DNA of 64,000 bases from contig CAXBLT010000006.1 of assembly GCA_963976795.1 (NCBI GenBank), positions 1 through 64,000 of the forward strand, in the 5' to 3' direction. Positions within the stretch are counted from its first letter, which is position 1, and the number at the start of each line of letters is the position of its first letter. Positions 9,255 to 17,688 of the stretch are shown here, in pieces. The DNA comes from UBA7359 sp963976795 (GTDB lineage Bacteria; Pseudomonadota; Gammaproteobacteria; Eutrophobiales; Eutrophobiaceae). Made by a program: the position numbers and the translations under genes. The notes under the pieces were generated by a model. That model was not told the DNA's origin, did not search any database, and was given only the letters and a program-made list of their open reading frames with translations.

Positions 9255-10418
9255 TCATCGTACTTTACTTTTTGCTATCTTACTGCCAACTAATATTAAA
9301 CGAATAGCTCGCTCTGCTGCGTTTGCTATATATAATCTAGAATTATTCATCGCTTCATCTAAAGGCATCTCACGCGCGTATGCACTCTCTAAACCAGCAA
9401 TACCATATGCAAAGACACCACGGGCATCATTGCTAAGGCCACCGCCGATAGCAATTGTAGGTACCTGATGCTTTCGAGCAGCCTTGGCGACACCGGAAGG
9501 TGTCTTGCCAAATGCGGTCTGGGAATCCACACTACCTTCACCAGTAATAACCAGATCAGCATCTTTAATGTATTGCGTAAAATTTGTTGCTTCTAGCACG
9601 ATATCGATACCGCTTTTCATTTTTGCTCGGGTAAATGCAATGAGGCCTGCACCTAAACCTCCAGCAGCACCAGCGCCTTTTACGTTAATAATGTCTTTTT
9701 TCAAATCTGATTTAATAACCTTACTTAGATGTTTTAAGTTGGCATTCAGTATTTTAACCATTGCTGGCGTAGCACCTTTCTGTGGACCAAAAACATTTGA
9801 TGCACCCTCCTTACCACATAGTGGGTTATTGACATCGCTCGCTACGACAATTTTTATTTTTTTGATTACCGGCTCCAGACCTTTCATATCAATACTGGTA
9901 ATCTTATCGAGCATACCACCAGCACCAAATTCAGTAATTTCCTTTCCACGTTTATTCATGAATTGAACACCTAAAGCTTGTGCCATACCGACACCGCCAT
10001 CATTAGTAGCTGAGCCACCGATGCCAATAATTATTTTCGTCGCACCACGTTTGACAGCATCCAGAATAAGTTCACCCGTACCAAATGTCGTTGTCTTAAG
10101 CGGGTTCAATTCTTTGCCACTAACAAGCGGCAACCCGGAAGCTGCTGCCATTTCAATGACCGCAGTTTCACCATCAGCTAACATACCATATCGTGCTGAA
10201 ACAGTATGACCTGTTGGCCCGGTAACACGTTTACGAATAAATGTTCCACCGGTCGCATCAACTAATGATTGCACTGTTCCTTCCCCACCATCGGCCATTG
10301 GAACCTTGATACATTTTGCTTTGGGCAAGACTCTTTTCACGCCTTTTTCTAGTGCAGTGGCAACTTGTAACGAAGTTAAGTTCCCTTTAAAGGAATCAGG
10401 TGCAAGAATAATTTTCAT
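9255..10418 (-). CDS. Glycerate 2-kinase (GarK/GlxK family)
   Basis: About 387 residues, normal for the family. It starts with the hallmark KIILAPDSFKGNLTS and continues with MADGGEGTV, GIGGSATNDGGVGMAQALG and a C-terminal DLVITGEGSVDSQT nucleotide/substrate segment. It phosphorylates D-glycerate to 2-phosphoglycerate, feeding glycolysis. The ATG at 10418 is preceded by AGGGGA at ideal spacing, so it is preferred to a start six codons upstream. No other glyoxylate or galactarate genes adjoin it, so garK and glxK cannot be separated. Confidence 0.92.
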   Translation of the reverse strand: MKIILAPDSFKGNLTSLQVATALEKGVKRVLPKAKCIKVPMADGGEGTVQSLVDATGGTFIRKRVTGPTGHTVSARYGMLADGETAVIEMAAASGLPLVSGKELNPLKTTTFGTGELILDAVKRGATKIIIGIGGSATNDGGVGMAQALGVQFMNKRGKEITEFGAGGMLDKITSIDMKGLEPVIKKIKIVVASDVNNPLCGKEGASNVFGPQKGATPAMVKILNANLKHLSKVIKSDLKKDIINVKGAGAAGGLGAGLIAFTRAKMKSGIDIVLEATNFTQYIKDADLVITGEGSVDSQTAFGKTPSGVAKAARKHQVPTIAIGGGLSNDARGVFAYGIAGLESAYAREMPLDEAMNNSRLYIANAAERAIRLILVGSKIAKSKVR

Positions 10419-10554
10419 AAAAGCGTCCCCTGGCAAAGATATAAAAGGAATTTTGTAATTATAGTGCGTGTATACGAGGTATTTTGGCCTGACTTAACGC
10501 TTTAAGCGCGATAGTTTAAGGTATTTATATAACATTAAGAATAACTTTTCATCG

Positions 10555-11550
10555 TTAGTCTCCAGCGAGCATCTCAAGTACGGCTATTAAACCTGTCGTG
10601 ATTCGAGCCATCGACTCATAATCAAGCCTGTCAGGCATATCGCTGACATTATGATATCCATCATATCGATAGGCAGCCGTATCTGTAATCATAAATGCAG
10701 GGTAGTTGTATCGCCAAAATGCAGCCTGGTCGGATCTCCTCACATCAGGGATTAACATCACAGGAGCAGTGAGTCCTTCAGATGGAAATGTCATCGCGTC
10801 TCGAAAAACACCTATGCTCTTTTTCAACAAATTACGTGAACTGAAATTACTAACAAAAGCGATGAAATTTGCTTTGTTTGGGTAGAACCAATTTAACGGT
10901 GTGGGATAAGATTGACTATCAACCTCGTCTGAAAAATAACCTAGCATCTCTAAAGACAACATAGCAATTATCTCATCCTTTCGCCTATATGACCGCTTGG
11001 CGTGAAACAAACCACCCATGTTAGATGTAAGGAAATGAGGGTTTTCTTCATTGGCAAAGGCAACGAATCGTATTGTTCTAGCAAATTGTCTTGTTTTTAA
11101 TTGCCGTGCTATTTCAAGCATTACAGCAACACCCGAAGCATTGTCATCCGCACCAGGTGAGCCTAAAACAGTATCGTAATGCGCTCCTATTACTATTATT
11201 TCCTCGGGCAAACTTACTCCATAATGTTCAGCAATAATATTTCTGTATTGTAACTTATCACCCAACTCTTCTTCATAAGGCACTAACCCTGATTCTTGAA
11301 ACGCTTCTACTATAAAATCTGCTGCATTATTATACGCTTTAGGAACTCCGTAATTGCGCTCACCGATTTCACCCGCCAGTTTCAGTACATGTTGTTTTAA
11401 TCGCAATGACAATTCAGTTTGCGACTCTGTCAACGGCCGCAAATTCGATGACATTGATTTTCCAGGCATCTTCACACACATAATCAATACAACTAAACTA
11501 AATAAAACGAACAGAAAAACTACTTGTATTGTTCTGGATACTTTTTTCAT
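10555..11550 (-). CDS. Membrane-anchored M28 family zinc aminopeptidase
   Basis: About 331 residues. An N-terminal signal anchor (TIQVVFLFVLFSLVVLIMCV) places the catalytic domain outside the cytoplasm. Zinc ligands typical of M28 peptidases are visible: His124 in GAHYDTV, Asp in GADDNASG, the Glu pair in NEEN, a downstream SLEMLGY, and His in YHNVSDMPD. Substrate is unknown; relatives release N-terminal amino acids. I chose the ATG at 11550 over a GTG twelve codons upstream because it starts directly at the basic signal-anchor sequence. It has no operon partners. Confidence 0.88.
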   Translation of the reverse strand: MKKVSRTIQVVFLFVLFSLVVLIMCVKMPGKSMSSNLRPLTESQTELSLRLKQHVLKLAGEIGERNYGVPKAYNNAADFIVEAFQESGLVPYEEELGDKLQYRNIIAEHYGVSLPEEIIVIGAHYDTVLGSPGADDNASGVAVMLEIARQLKTRQFARTIRFVAFANEENPHFLTSNMGGLFHAKRSYRRKDEIIAMLSLEMLGYFSDEVDSQSYPTPLNWFYPNKANFIAFVSNFSSRNLLKKSIGVFRDAMTFPSEGLTAPVMLIPDVRRSDQAAFWRYNYPAFMITDTAAYRYDGYHNVSDMPDRLDYESMARITTGLIAVLEMLAGD

Positions 11551-11782
11551 TATATTACTAGTCTTGCCAATTGTTATTTGATACACAAAATATAAGGGCT
11601 GAATGCTCTCCTTGAACCTGATCTTTTTTCAGGAGAACTGAAAACCCTTGTATTTTAGCCATCCAGCAGAACATAGCCATATTGATACAGAGCTATTACA
11701 CTATGTCTTCATGAACTTCATCTGCATGAAGGTATCACAATACAAAAATACAATATAAATAGTTCAACGGGGATTAACCATA

Positions 11783-12325
11783 ATGAATTACCTTAAGCTA
11801 AGCATCTTAAGCATATTACTTATTCCGGCATTGGTATTTGCCCATGGACCAGCAAGACAAAAAGTACTTGTAACAATGGAAGTCCATGCTTCACCAGAAG
11901 CAGTATGGGCTATCGTAAGTGATTTCTGCTCTATCACAAAGTGGAATTCAATGGTTACAAGCTGTATCGCAAGTCAGGGTTCAGAAAAAGGCTCAGTTCG
12001 AACTATTGAATATGATACAGGTGAAAAAGTAACCGAGAAATTATACAAGAACGATGCAGAAAACATGAAAATGTTATATGCAATGGAACAATTAGAAAAA
12101 GGTCGCATAATGAAAGAATTGCCGATTGCGACATTGAGCACCACCATTTCTATCACTCCAGTTGATAATGGGGCAAGTTCTTTAGTCCAGATGAAAGGTG
12201 CTTTTTATCGTGCCTTCCCTGGTCCTACCCCACCTGAAGGCCAAACTGATACAGCTGCCATCACTGCGGTGACGACCCTTTATGAGACTGGTTTAGAAGG
12301 CATTAAAACTGCTGCTGGAAAGTAA
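11783..12325 (+). CDS. Periplasmic SRPBCC (MxaD-like) protein
   Basis: 180 residues: signal peptide ending PALVFA|HGP, then one SRPBCC/polyketide-cyclase-like helix-grip domain (VTMEVHASPEAVWAIVSDFCSITKWNS). It resembles MxaD-type accessory proteins of PQQ alcohol dehydrogenase systems, which share the HGP start after the signal. No alcohol dehydrogenase gene lies in this window, so that role is only a possibility. A good ribosome site (ACGGGG) precedes the ATG. The YVTN propeller gene follows 42 bp downstream, probably in the same transcript. Confidence 0.75.
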   Translation: MNYLKLSILSILLIPALVFAHGPARQKVLVTMEVHASPEAVWAIVSDFCSITKWNSMVTSCIASQGSEKGSVRTIEYDTGEKVTEKLYKNDAENMKMLYAMEQLEKGRIMKELPIATLSTTISITPVDNGASSLVQMKGAFYRAFPGPTPPEGQTDTAAITAVTTLYETGLEGIKTAAGK

Positions 12326-12367
12326 TTATATCAATGAGAGACTAAGACCATTCGGGATTAAAGCAGC

Positions 12368-13321
12368 ATGAGTACAATCACAACGATATTGTTAGTACTA
12401 CTGTTAAGTTGGGTTTGCACCCTGCAAGCCCAACCCTATGCCTACATCACAAATCAAGGAAGTGACTCTGTTTCTGTTATCGACACAGAAATAAATAAGG
12501 TTATCAAAACGATTAAAGTTGGTAGCAGTCCTGCCGGCGTTGTTGTTAGCAATGATGGCAAACGAGTCTACATCAGCAACCCTAAGAGTCATGATATCTC
12601 TGTTATCAACACAGAATCTCTCTCCGTTATAGAAACAGTTAACGTGGGTGGTGGGCCATTGGCTATTGCAATTAGCCCTGATGACAAATCGGTATATGTT
12701 GCAGACTGGTATGAAGATAATGTTTACGTTATTGACACAAATACCTTATCAGTAAAAACAAGAATCAATGCCGGTGACTCCCCTTCAGGACTCACAGCAG
12801 ACCCTGACGGATTATTTTTATACGTCGCCAACCGCGATGACAATACCATTATGATCATTAATCTGATTGACAATAATATTGTTAACACAATAAAAGTAGG
12901 CCGCGCACCCTTTGGTATAACGCTCGACCCGGAAAGAAAAGAACTATATAGCGCTAATGTGCAATCTGGTGATATTAGCGTGGTGGACTTACAACAACAA
13001 AAAACAATTCAACATATAAAAGTGGGCGATTTTCCTTACGCCATTGCAATAGATAAAAAAAATAATCGATTATTTGTGACTAATCAACGTTCAAACTCGG
13101 TGTCAGTTATTGACAGAAGCATCATGACAAGCACGCATCAGATTGAGGTCGGGGAATATCCGGAAGGTATCGGCCTGCACCCAGACTCAGATAGACTGTA
13201 TGTTGCTAATTGGTTTGATAACATGATCTCCGTAATCAACATCGATACACTAGAAGTGATTGACGAAATAGCAACTGAAGATGGTTGTCGAGCCTATGGA
13301 CAATTCATCTCCAAAAATTAA
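12368..13321 (+). CDS. Secreted YVTN-family beta-propeller protein
   Basis: 317 residues with a signal peptide (to about LQA|QPY) and about seven repeats of the YVTN pattern, such as AYITNQGSDSVSVIDT, VYVADWYEDNVYVIDT and LYVANWFDNMISVIN. These form a seven-bladed propeller like YncE. The conserved phrases VGSSPAGV and VGDFPYAIAI mark the blade repeats. Such proteins are often found beside PQQ or cytochrome c dehydrogenases, and the MxaD-like gene upstream fits that theme. The ligand is unknown. Confidence 0.88.
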   Translation: MSTITTILLVLLLSWVCTLQAQPYAYITNQGSDSVSVIDTEINKVIKTIKVGSSPAGVVVSNDGKRVYISNPKSHDISVINTESLSVIETVNVGGGPLAIAISPDDKSVYVADWYEDNVYVIDTNTLSVKTRINAGDSPSGLTADPDGLFLYVANRDDNTIMIINLIDNNIVNTIKVGRAPFGITLDPERKELYSANVQSGDISVVDLQQQKTIQHIKVGDFPYAIAIDKKNNRLFVTNQRSNSVSVIDRSIMTSTHQIEVGEYPEGIGLHPDSDRLYVANWFDNMISVINIDTLEVIDEIATEDGCRAYGQFISKN

Positions 13322-13440
13322 CAATTACTTGCTAATATAGATTACTTATATAACAGGATCATTGATAAAATATTTCATTCTATACATCAATATCCGCTCT
13401 ATGATTGATTATCGAACAAACACTATTTTGGAGAGAAATA

Positions 13441-14103
13441 ATGACACTCGAAGTTTTTTGGGGTAGCGGAAGTCCTTACGCCTGGCGAGTTTTATTAGCA
13501 CTCGAAGCAAAACAAATTGAGTATGAAAGTAAGCGCTTGAATTTCACAGACGAAGAACTGAAATCAGATGAATACCTGGCCATTAGCCCACGAGGTAAAG
13601 TACCTGCTATCCGGGATGGTTCTGTAACAGTGCATGAATCGGTTGCCATAATACGCTACCTGGAAGATTTAAAACCAGAGCCTGCCTTATTCGGCAACGA
13701 CCCGGTAGAGCGCAGTAAAATTTGGTGCGCCATCATGGAAATCCTGAACTATATAGAACCCAATATCCTAGATTATGCCAGAACCATATTTTTTGGAGAG
13801 TTGGCGGATAAAAAGCAAATTGCTATCACAGCAAGAGAAACCATTGAAAAAGAATTAACTAGATTGAATGCCAGTTTAGAAAACAACGATTATCTTACTT
13901 CCGATAAACTGTCAGCTGCGGACCTTGTTTTATATCCAGTAATACCCTTTCTATCCAGGGCAGCGACGAAAGACAATACTGAAGAAGTAAGTGGCAATTT
14001 AAGATCGATTGATGATAACTATCCTGCCATTGGCGCATGGTGTAAAAAAATTGAATCTATTCCAGGTTACGAAAAAACATATCCGCCGCACTGGAAAGAA
14101 TAA
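13441..14103 (+). CDS. Glutathione S-transferase family protein
   Basis: About 220 residues. The N-terminal thioredoxin-like half carries SGSPYAWRV and the cis-proline/GSH-contact region GKVPAIRDG...VHESVAIIRYLE. The C-terminal half is all-helical with the family N-capping segment LSAADLVLYPVI. GGAGAG six bases before the ATG at 13441 supports this start over an upstream TTG-type start. Cytoplasmic glutathione conjugation or thiol-transfer chemistry is expected. The HAD dehalogenase gene follows 56 bp on. The substrate class is undetermined. Confidence 0.88.
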   Translation: MTLEVFWGSGSPYAWRVLLALEAKQIEYESKRLNFTDEELKSDEYLAISPRGKVPAIRDGSVTVHESVAIIRYLEDLKPEPALFGNDPVERSKIWCAIMEILNYIEPNILDYARTIFFGELADKKQIAITARETIEKELTRLNASLENNDYLTSDKLSAADLVLYPVIPFLSRAATKDNTEEVSGNLRSIDDNYPAIGAWCKKIESIPGYEKTYPPHWKE

Positions 14104-14159
14104 GTAAGAAACTAATATTTTTTTATTTCATCGATAATCTCATTCTGATCAGGAATAAA

Positions 14160-14849
14160 ATGTCTATCACGCTCGCCTTTGATGTCTATGGGACCTTACT
14201 TGATATATATGGCGCAAATGAAGAATTAAAAAAGATTGTTGGTGATAAAAGTCTGGCCTTCTCTCACACATGGCGCGATAAACAACTGGAATATACTTTT
14301 CGTAGAGCGTTAATGAATAAGTATGAAGTTTTTTCAGTCTGCGTCAGTGAAGCACTGGACTACACTTGTATGTACTATAAAACGCCCCTTACAAGAGAAG
14401 AAAAACAGAAGCTACTTCATGCTTACCGCGCACTACCCCCATTTAATGATGTCATTAGCTCTATAAAACAACTCAATGACTTCGGCTATAGGTTATTTGC
14501 ATTTTCAAATGGGAGCATAGACATGATAGAGGAATTATTAACCACAGCTGGTATAAAAGAATATTTCCTCGGCATAGTTAGCGTCGATGGCGTTAAGTCA
14601 TATAAACCTGACCCGGCCGTATACCAACATTTTTTAAACGAGACCGCAGCTGATACTGACAAGGCATGGCTTGTATCAAGTAACCCTTTCGATGTCATGG
14701 GTGCTATTTCTGCCGGCATGAAAGCCGCATGGGTCGATCGGTTTGAAAATAAGGTTTTTGACCCATGGGGAATTGAGCCAACGTTAATAGTTAAAAACCT
14801 TTATGAATTAAAAGAACAAGTTAATAAGTATCACAGCGATCTACAATAA
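14160..14849 (+). CDS. Haloacid dehalogenase type II (HAD superfamily)
   Basis: 229 residues with the class II dehalogenase motif set: nucleophile Asp8 in FDVYGTL, Ser/Asn in FSNGS, Lys in KSYKPDP, and SSNPFDVMGA with the metal/acid positions. These enzymes hydrolyse L-2-haloacids through an aspartyl ester, though many annotated members act on other substrates. It is the second gene after a GST and probably shares its transcript; together they suggest detoxification of small electrophiles. Confidence 0.87.
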   Translation: MSITLAFDVYGTLLDIYGANEELKKIVGDKSLAFSHTWRDKQLEYTFRRALMNKYEVFSVCVSEALDYTCMYYKTPLTREEKQKLLHAYRALPPFNDVISSIKQLNDFGYRLFAFSNGSIDMIEELLTTAGIKEYFLGIVSVDGVKSYKPDPAVYQHFLNETAADTDKAWLVSSNPFDVMGAISAGMKAAWVDRFENKVFDPWGIEPTLIVKNLYELKEQVNKYHSDLQ

Positions 14850-14885
14850 TTCTGTATGCAGCTAAACTACCTCGCAGGATTAAAT

Positions 14886-15878
14886 TCAACCTTGCTCTAA
14901 TAAATTCCTGAGGTCAATCACAGCAGAGTTAGCGCGTGATATATAAGATGCCATGACCAATGAGTGATTCGCAAGGAAACCAAAACCGGTCCCATTCATG
15001 ATCATCGGGCTCCAGACCCTATCCTGAGTACCTTCTAGTTCGCGAATTATCTGGCGAAGGCTCACTAATGCATTTTTCTTTTGTAATACATCATGTAAAT
15101 CATACTCAATAGCATGCATGAAATGAATTAAAGCCCAGCAAGTCCCTCGGGCTTCATAAAAAGTATCATCTATCTCCAACCACGGTGTTTTTACCTCCAC
15201 CAAATCTGGCTTAATAGTAGATTGCGTAGCTTCAGCATCACCTTCGAGATCGGTGTTTACCCTTGCCTGCCCGACACTGGCACTTAAACGTTGCGACAAA
15301 CTACCTAGGCGTTTCTCAATAATAGCTAACCAATCCCGTAAATTATCAGCCCGAGCAAAAAACTGCGCGTCTTGCTCGTTTGGGTCCGCTAAGCGGGCCA
15401 AATAATTATTCAGCGCATCAATTCCTTTTTTATATTCTCGTTCCGTCGAGGGTAAAACCCATGATTCAGAATCAAAATGGAATTGCGGATCAGCAATCAT
15501 CAAGTCTTTGTCTTCTACTGACTGTGTCTGTGAACGACTAAAATCATTACGCATTGATCTCGCCAAATCACGTATCTGTGTTAAAACACCAAACTCCCAA
15601 GACGGTATATTATCCATGAAGACACTGGGAGGCATGATGTCATTACTAAGGTAACCACCGCGTTTAGAGAACAACGTTTCAGCAACTTCGATCATCGTTG
15701 CGGTTGTCACAAAACCTGTTACATAATCTGTACTGCCCTGATTTCGATATTGGCTTTGCTGCTGTACATCGAACACATCTGGCTCAGTGTCCCAATAGAA
15801 CATCAAAACAAGCATCATCAAGATAATGACGCCGAGGATGCCTAGTGCTGGTTTGCTTTTATCTTTTGATATATGCAT
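14886..15878 (-). CDS. DUF2333 family membrane-anchored protein
   Basis: 330 residues: a single N-terminal membrane helix (ALGILGVIILMMLVLMFYW), then a soluble helical domain. The stretch GGYLSNDIMPPSVFMDNIP is characteristic of DUF2333. The C-terminus is again helical. Function is not known; topology predicts a periplasmic domain. It is convergent with the dehalogenase gene and divergent from the Sel1 gene at 16027. Confidence 0.85.
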   Translation of the reverse strand: MHISKDKSKPALGILGVIILMMLVLMFYWDTEPDVFDVQQQSQYRNQGSTDYVTGFVTTATMIEVAETLFSKRGGYLSNDIMPPSVFMDNIPSWEFGVLTQIRDLARSMRNDFSRSQTQSVEDKDLMIADPQFHFDSESWVLPSTEREYKKGIDALNNYLARLADPNEQDAQFFARADNLRDWLAIIEKRLGSLSQRLSASVGQARVNTDLEGDAEATQSTIKPDLVEVKTPWLEIDDTFYEARGTCWALIHFMHAIEYDLHDVLQKKNALVSLRQIIRELEGTQDRVWSPMIMNGTGFGFLANHSLVMASYISRANSAVIDLRNLLEQG

Positions 15879-16026
15879 GCGATTTATCTAGCTATTTTAC
15901 AATTACATTGGGATTAACTTCTAATATTCAAGTCCATTCAGTGCATTATTGGGAAGAAGAAACTGTATTTCTCCACTTCGTTGCAAATAGTCTACAATGA
16001 AAATTTAAATAATCATTTCAATAATC

Positions 16027-16497
16027 GTGACAAATTGTAAGCTGCTATTGTTATTGGGCATCGTAATCGGGCCACCCTCTATTGCCTATGACAATACTAC
16101 TGCCATTGAAGCCTATGAGTCTGGCGATTATCAAACCGCACATGAACAATTCACCTTATTGGCTGGTAAAGATGATGCTGAAGCTCAGTATCATCTCGCA
16201 TTCATGTATTACGGCGGTGAAGGTGTCAAACAAGATGACACGCAAGCCATCTTTTGGTTTGGACAAGCTGCAAAACTGGGGCACGCATCGTCACAAGATA
16301 AACTTGCCTATATGTATTTAAATGGCCGCGGAGTCGACGCTAATCATGTACAAGCCTACGCTTGGTATACTCTGGCAGCAAGAAATGGCGTCTTTCTCGC
16401 AAAGAACATCTCAGAAAACCTGATCAAACAAATGGATCCAATCGAACGCACGCACGCAGAACTATTGAGCAGGGAGTACTTAGAACAGTATCAATGA
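16027..16497 (+). CDS. Small secreted Sel1-repeat protein
   Basis: 156 residues from a GTG start: a signal peptide (to about PPSIA|YDN), then three Sel1 repeats including AQYHLAFMYYGGEGVKQDDTQ and QDKLAYMYLNGRGVDANH, closed by the AYAWYTLAARNG cap seen in many Sel1 proteins. No ATG gives the signal peptide intact, which supports the GTG. Partner and role are unknown. The next gene follows 60 bp downstream and may be co-transcribed. Confidence 0.82.
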   Translation: MTNCKLLLLLGIVIGPPSIAYDNTTAIEAYESGDYQTAHEQFTLLAGKDDAEAQYHLAFMYYGGEGVKQDDTQAIFWFGQAAKLGHASSQDKLAYMYLNGRGVDANHVQAYAWYTLAARNGVFLAKNISENLIKQMDPIERTHAELLSREYLEQYQ

Positions 16498-16557
16498 TAA
16501 ATTTTTCGCACGGCCTGCCGCTATAGTCTTAGAACACTACTGAAATGGCAAACAAGC

Positions 16558-16920
16558 ATGTTAAATTTAAAAACTATATCATTGATATCTTTATTGTTAT
16601 TGAGCATTCAAGCTAATGCATTAAACTTGGCGGGGGCTGAACAACCATTTACAGAGGGGCTCTACGATAATAGGACGTGTAACGACCTATACATGCAAGC
16701 CTCTGCTCTCGAACAAAAGACCTTTCATTACAAAACAAATTACTACAGTGACAAACGCGTTGCGAGTTATGCATTGGCAGTAGTCTCTCCTACACTCTAT
16801 TTCTTTGCCTATGCGCCTTATCAAAATCACCTAAATCAAACTCGTTCTAAAGCAGCTACTAGCGAAATTGAGCTTGTACGTTTGCGCTTGGCAGAAAAGC
16901 GTTGTTTTGAACAGCGTTAA
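16558..16920 (+). CDS. Hypothetical secreted protein
   Basis: I do not recognise a family. 120 residues with a signal peptide (to about IQANA|LNL). Two cysteines (Cys41 near TCNDLY, and KRCFEQ at the C-terminus) could form a disulfide. A moderately hydrophobic segment (YALAVVSPTLYFFAYAPY) may be a membrane helix, and the C-terminal third is a charged helix. Tyr-rich N-terminal part. It lies between a Sel1 gene and a tetR gene. Confidence 0.65.
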   Translation: MLNLKTISLISLLLLSIQANALNLAGAEQPFTEGLYDNRTCNDLYMQASALEQKTFHYKTNYYSDKRVASYALAVVSPTLYFFAYAPYQNHLNQTRSKAATSEIELVRLRLAEKRCFEQR

Positions 16921-16959
16921 ATCTGGATAAGTTTTACCTAAAAAATCGACTTCTTTCTG

Positions 16960-16991
16960 AATAGTGAATATTTAATTGAGTATTCACTATT
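16960..16991 (+). promoter_or_regulatory. Likely TetR operator 1: 11-bp inverted repeat
   Basis: Perfect arms AATAGTGAATA / TATTCACTATT separated by 10 bp, ending 22 bp before the tetR start. The 10-mer GTGAATATTT inside the left arm recurs in a second palindrome between tetR and the RND gene. Position and shared sequence suggest TetR autoregulation. Confidence 0.65.
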
Positions 16992-17013
16992 TACGATCTA
17001 TTATTCTCTCTCT

Positions 17014-17619
17014 ATGAAAAATACTGCCCTACAGATAGATAAAGTTAATCCTGCCGATATCATTCTTGAAGCCGCAGTAAATCGTTTTAGTGAATATGGT
17101 TATAATAAGACAACCATGGCTGAAATCGCTAAAGATGCAGGTATGTCGGCAGCAAATATCTATCGTTATTATAAAAATAAAGAAGAAATAGCTGCCACTT
17201 GTGCTAAAGACTGCATGTATGAACGACTTGATATCCTTAAATCTGTCGTACGAGATGCCAGTTTAACTGCTGCACAAAAGCTGGAAAAATATGTTCTCGG
17301 AACACTCAATTCTTCGCAAGAAATGCTGCTTGAGAACAAAAAGATAGATGAAGTAGTAATAGAGATAACAAAAAATAGAGCTGACTTGGTTCATAGCAAA
17401 ATAAACAACGAGAATGCACTCATAGCGGAAATAATTGCATACGGAAACCAAACTGGGGAATTTAACGTCGATGATGTTATAGATACAGCTGCAGCGATCC
17501 ACTCAATGCTAGTACTATTTGATGTGCCAATGTTTGTACACTTTTTCACAAAGGAAGAGTTTGAGAAAAAGGCCTTATCAGCTGTAAAACTATTAATAAC
17601 TGGACTTAAAAAACGATAA
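17014..17619 (+). CDS. TetR-family transcriptional regulator
   Basis: 201 residues. The N-terminal helix-turn-helix (about 18-62) has the family pattern: FSEYGYNKTTMAEIAKDAGMSAANIYRYYKNKEEI. The C-terminal ligand-binding domain is helical and not assignable to a ligand. Inverted repeats before and after the gene share GTGAATATTT, so it probably represses itself and the RND/LolA-like/barrel genes that start 69 bp downstream. No strong ribosome site precedes the ATG. Confidence 0.92.
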   Translation: MKNTALQIDKVNPADIILEAAVNRFSEYGYNKTTMAEIAKDAGMSAANIYRYYKNKEEIAATCAKDCMYERLDILKSVVRDASLTAAQKLEKYVLGTLNSSQEMLLENKKIDEVVIEITKNRADLVHSKINNENALIAEIIAYGNQTGEFNVDDVIDTAAAIHSMLVLFDVPMFVHFFTKEEFEKKALSAVKLLITGLKKR

Positions 17620-17635
17620 AAAATCATTCCCTAAA

Positions 17636-17648
17636 GTGAATATTTCAC
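17636..17648 (+). promoter_or_regulatory. Likely TetR operator 2 before the RND gene
   Basis: GTGAATATTTCAC is a 5-bp-arm palindrome (GTGAA/TTCAC) located 41 bp before the RND start. It shares GTGAATATTT with the tetR upstream site. Confidence 0.55.
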
Positions 17649-17688
17649 AAAATATTTATTATTAACGGATTAAAACTGAGGGACAAGT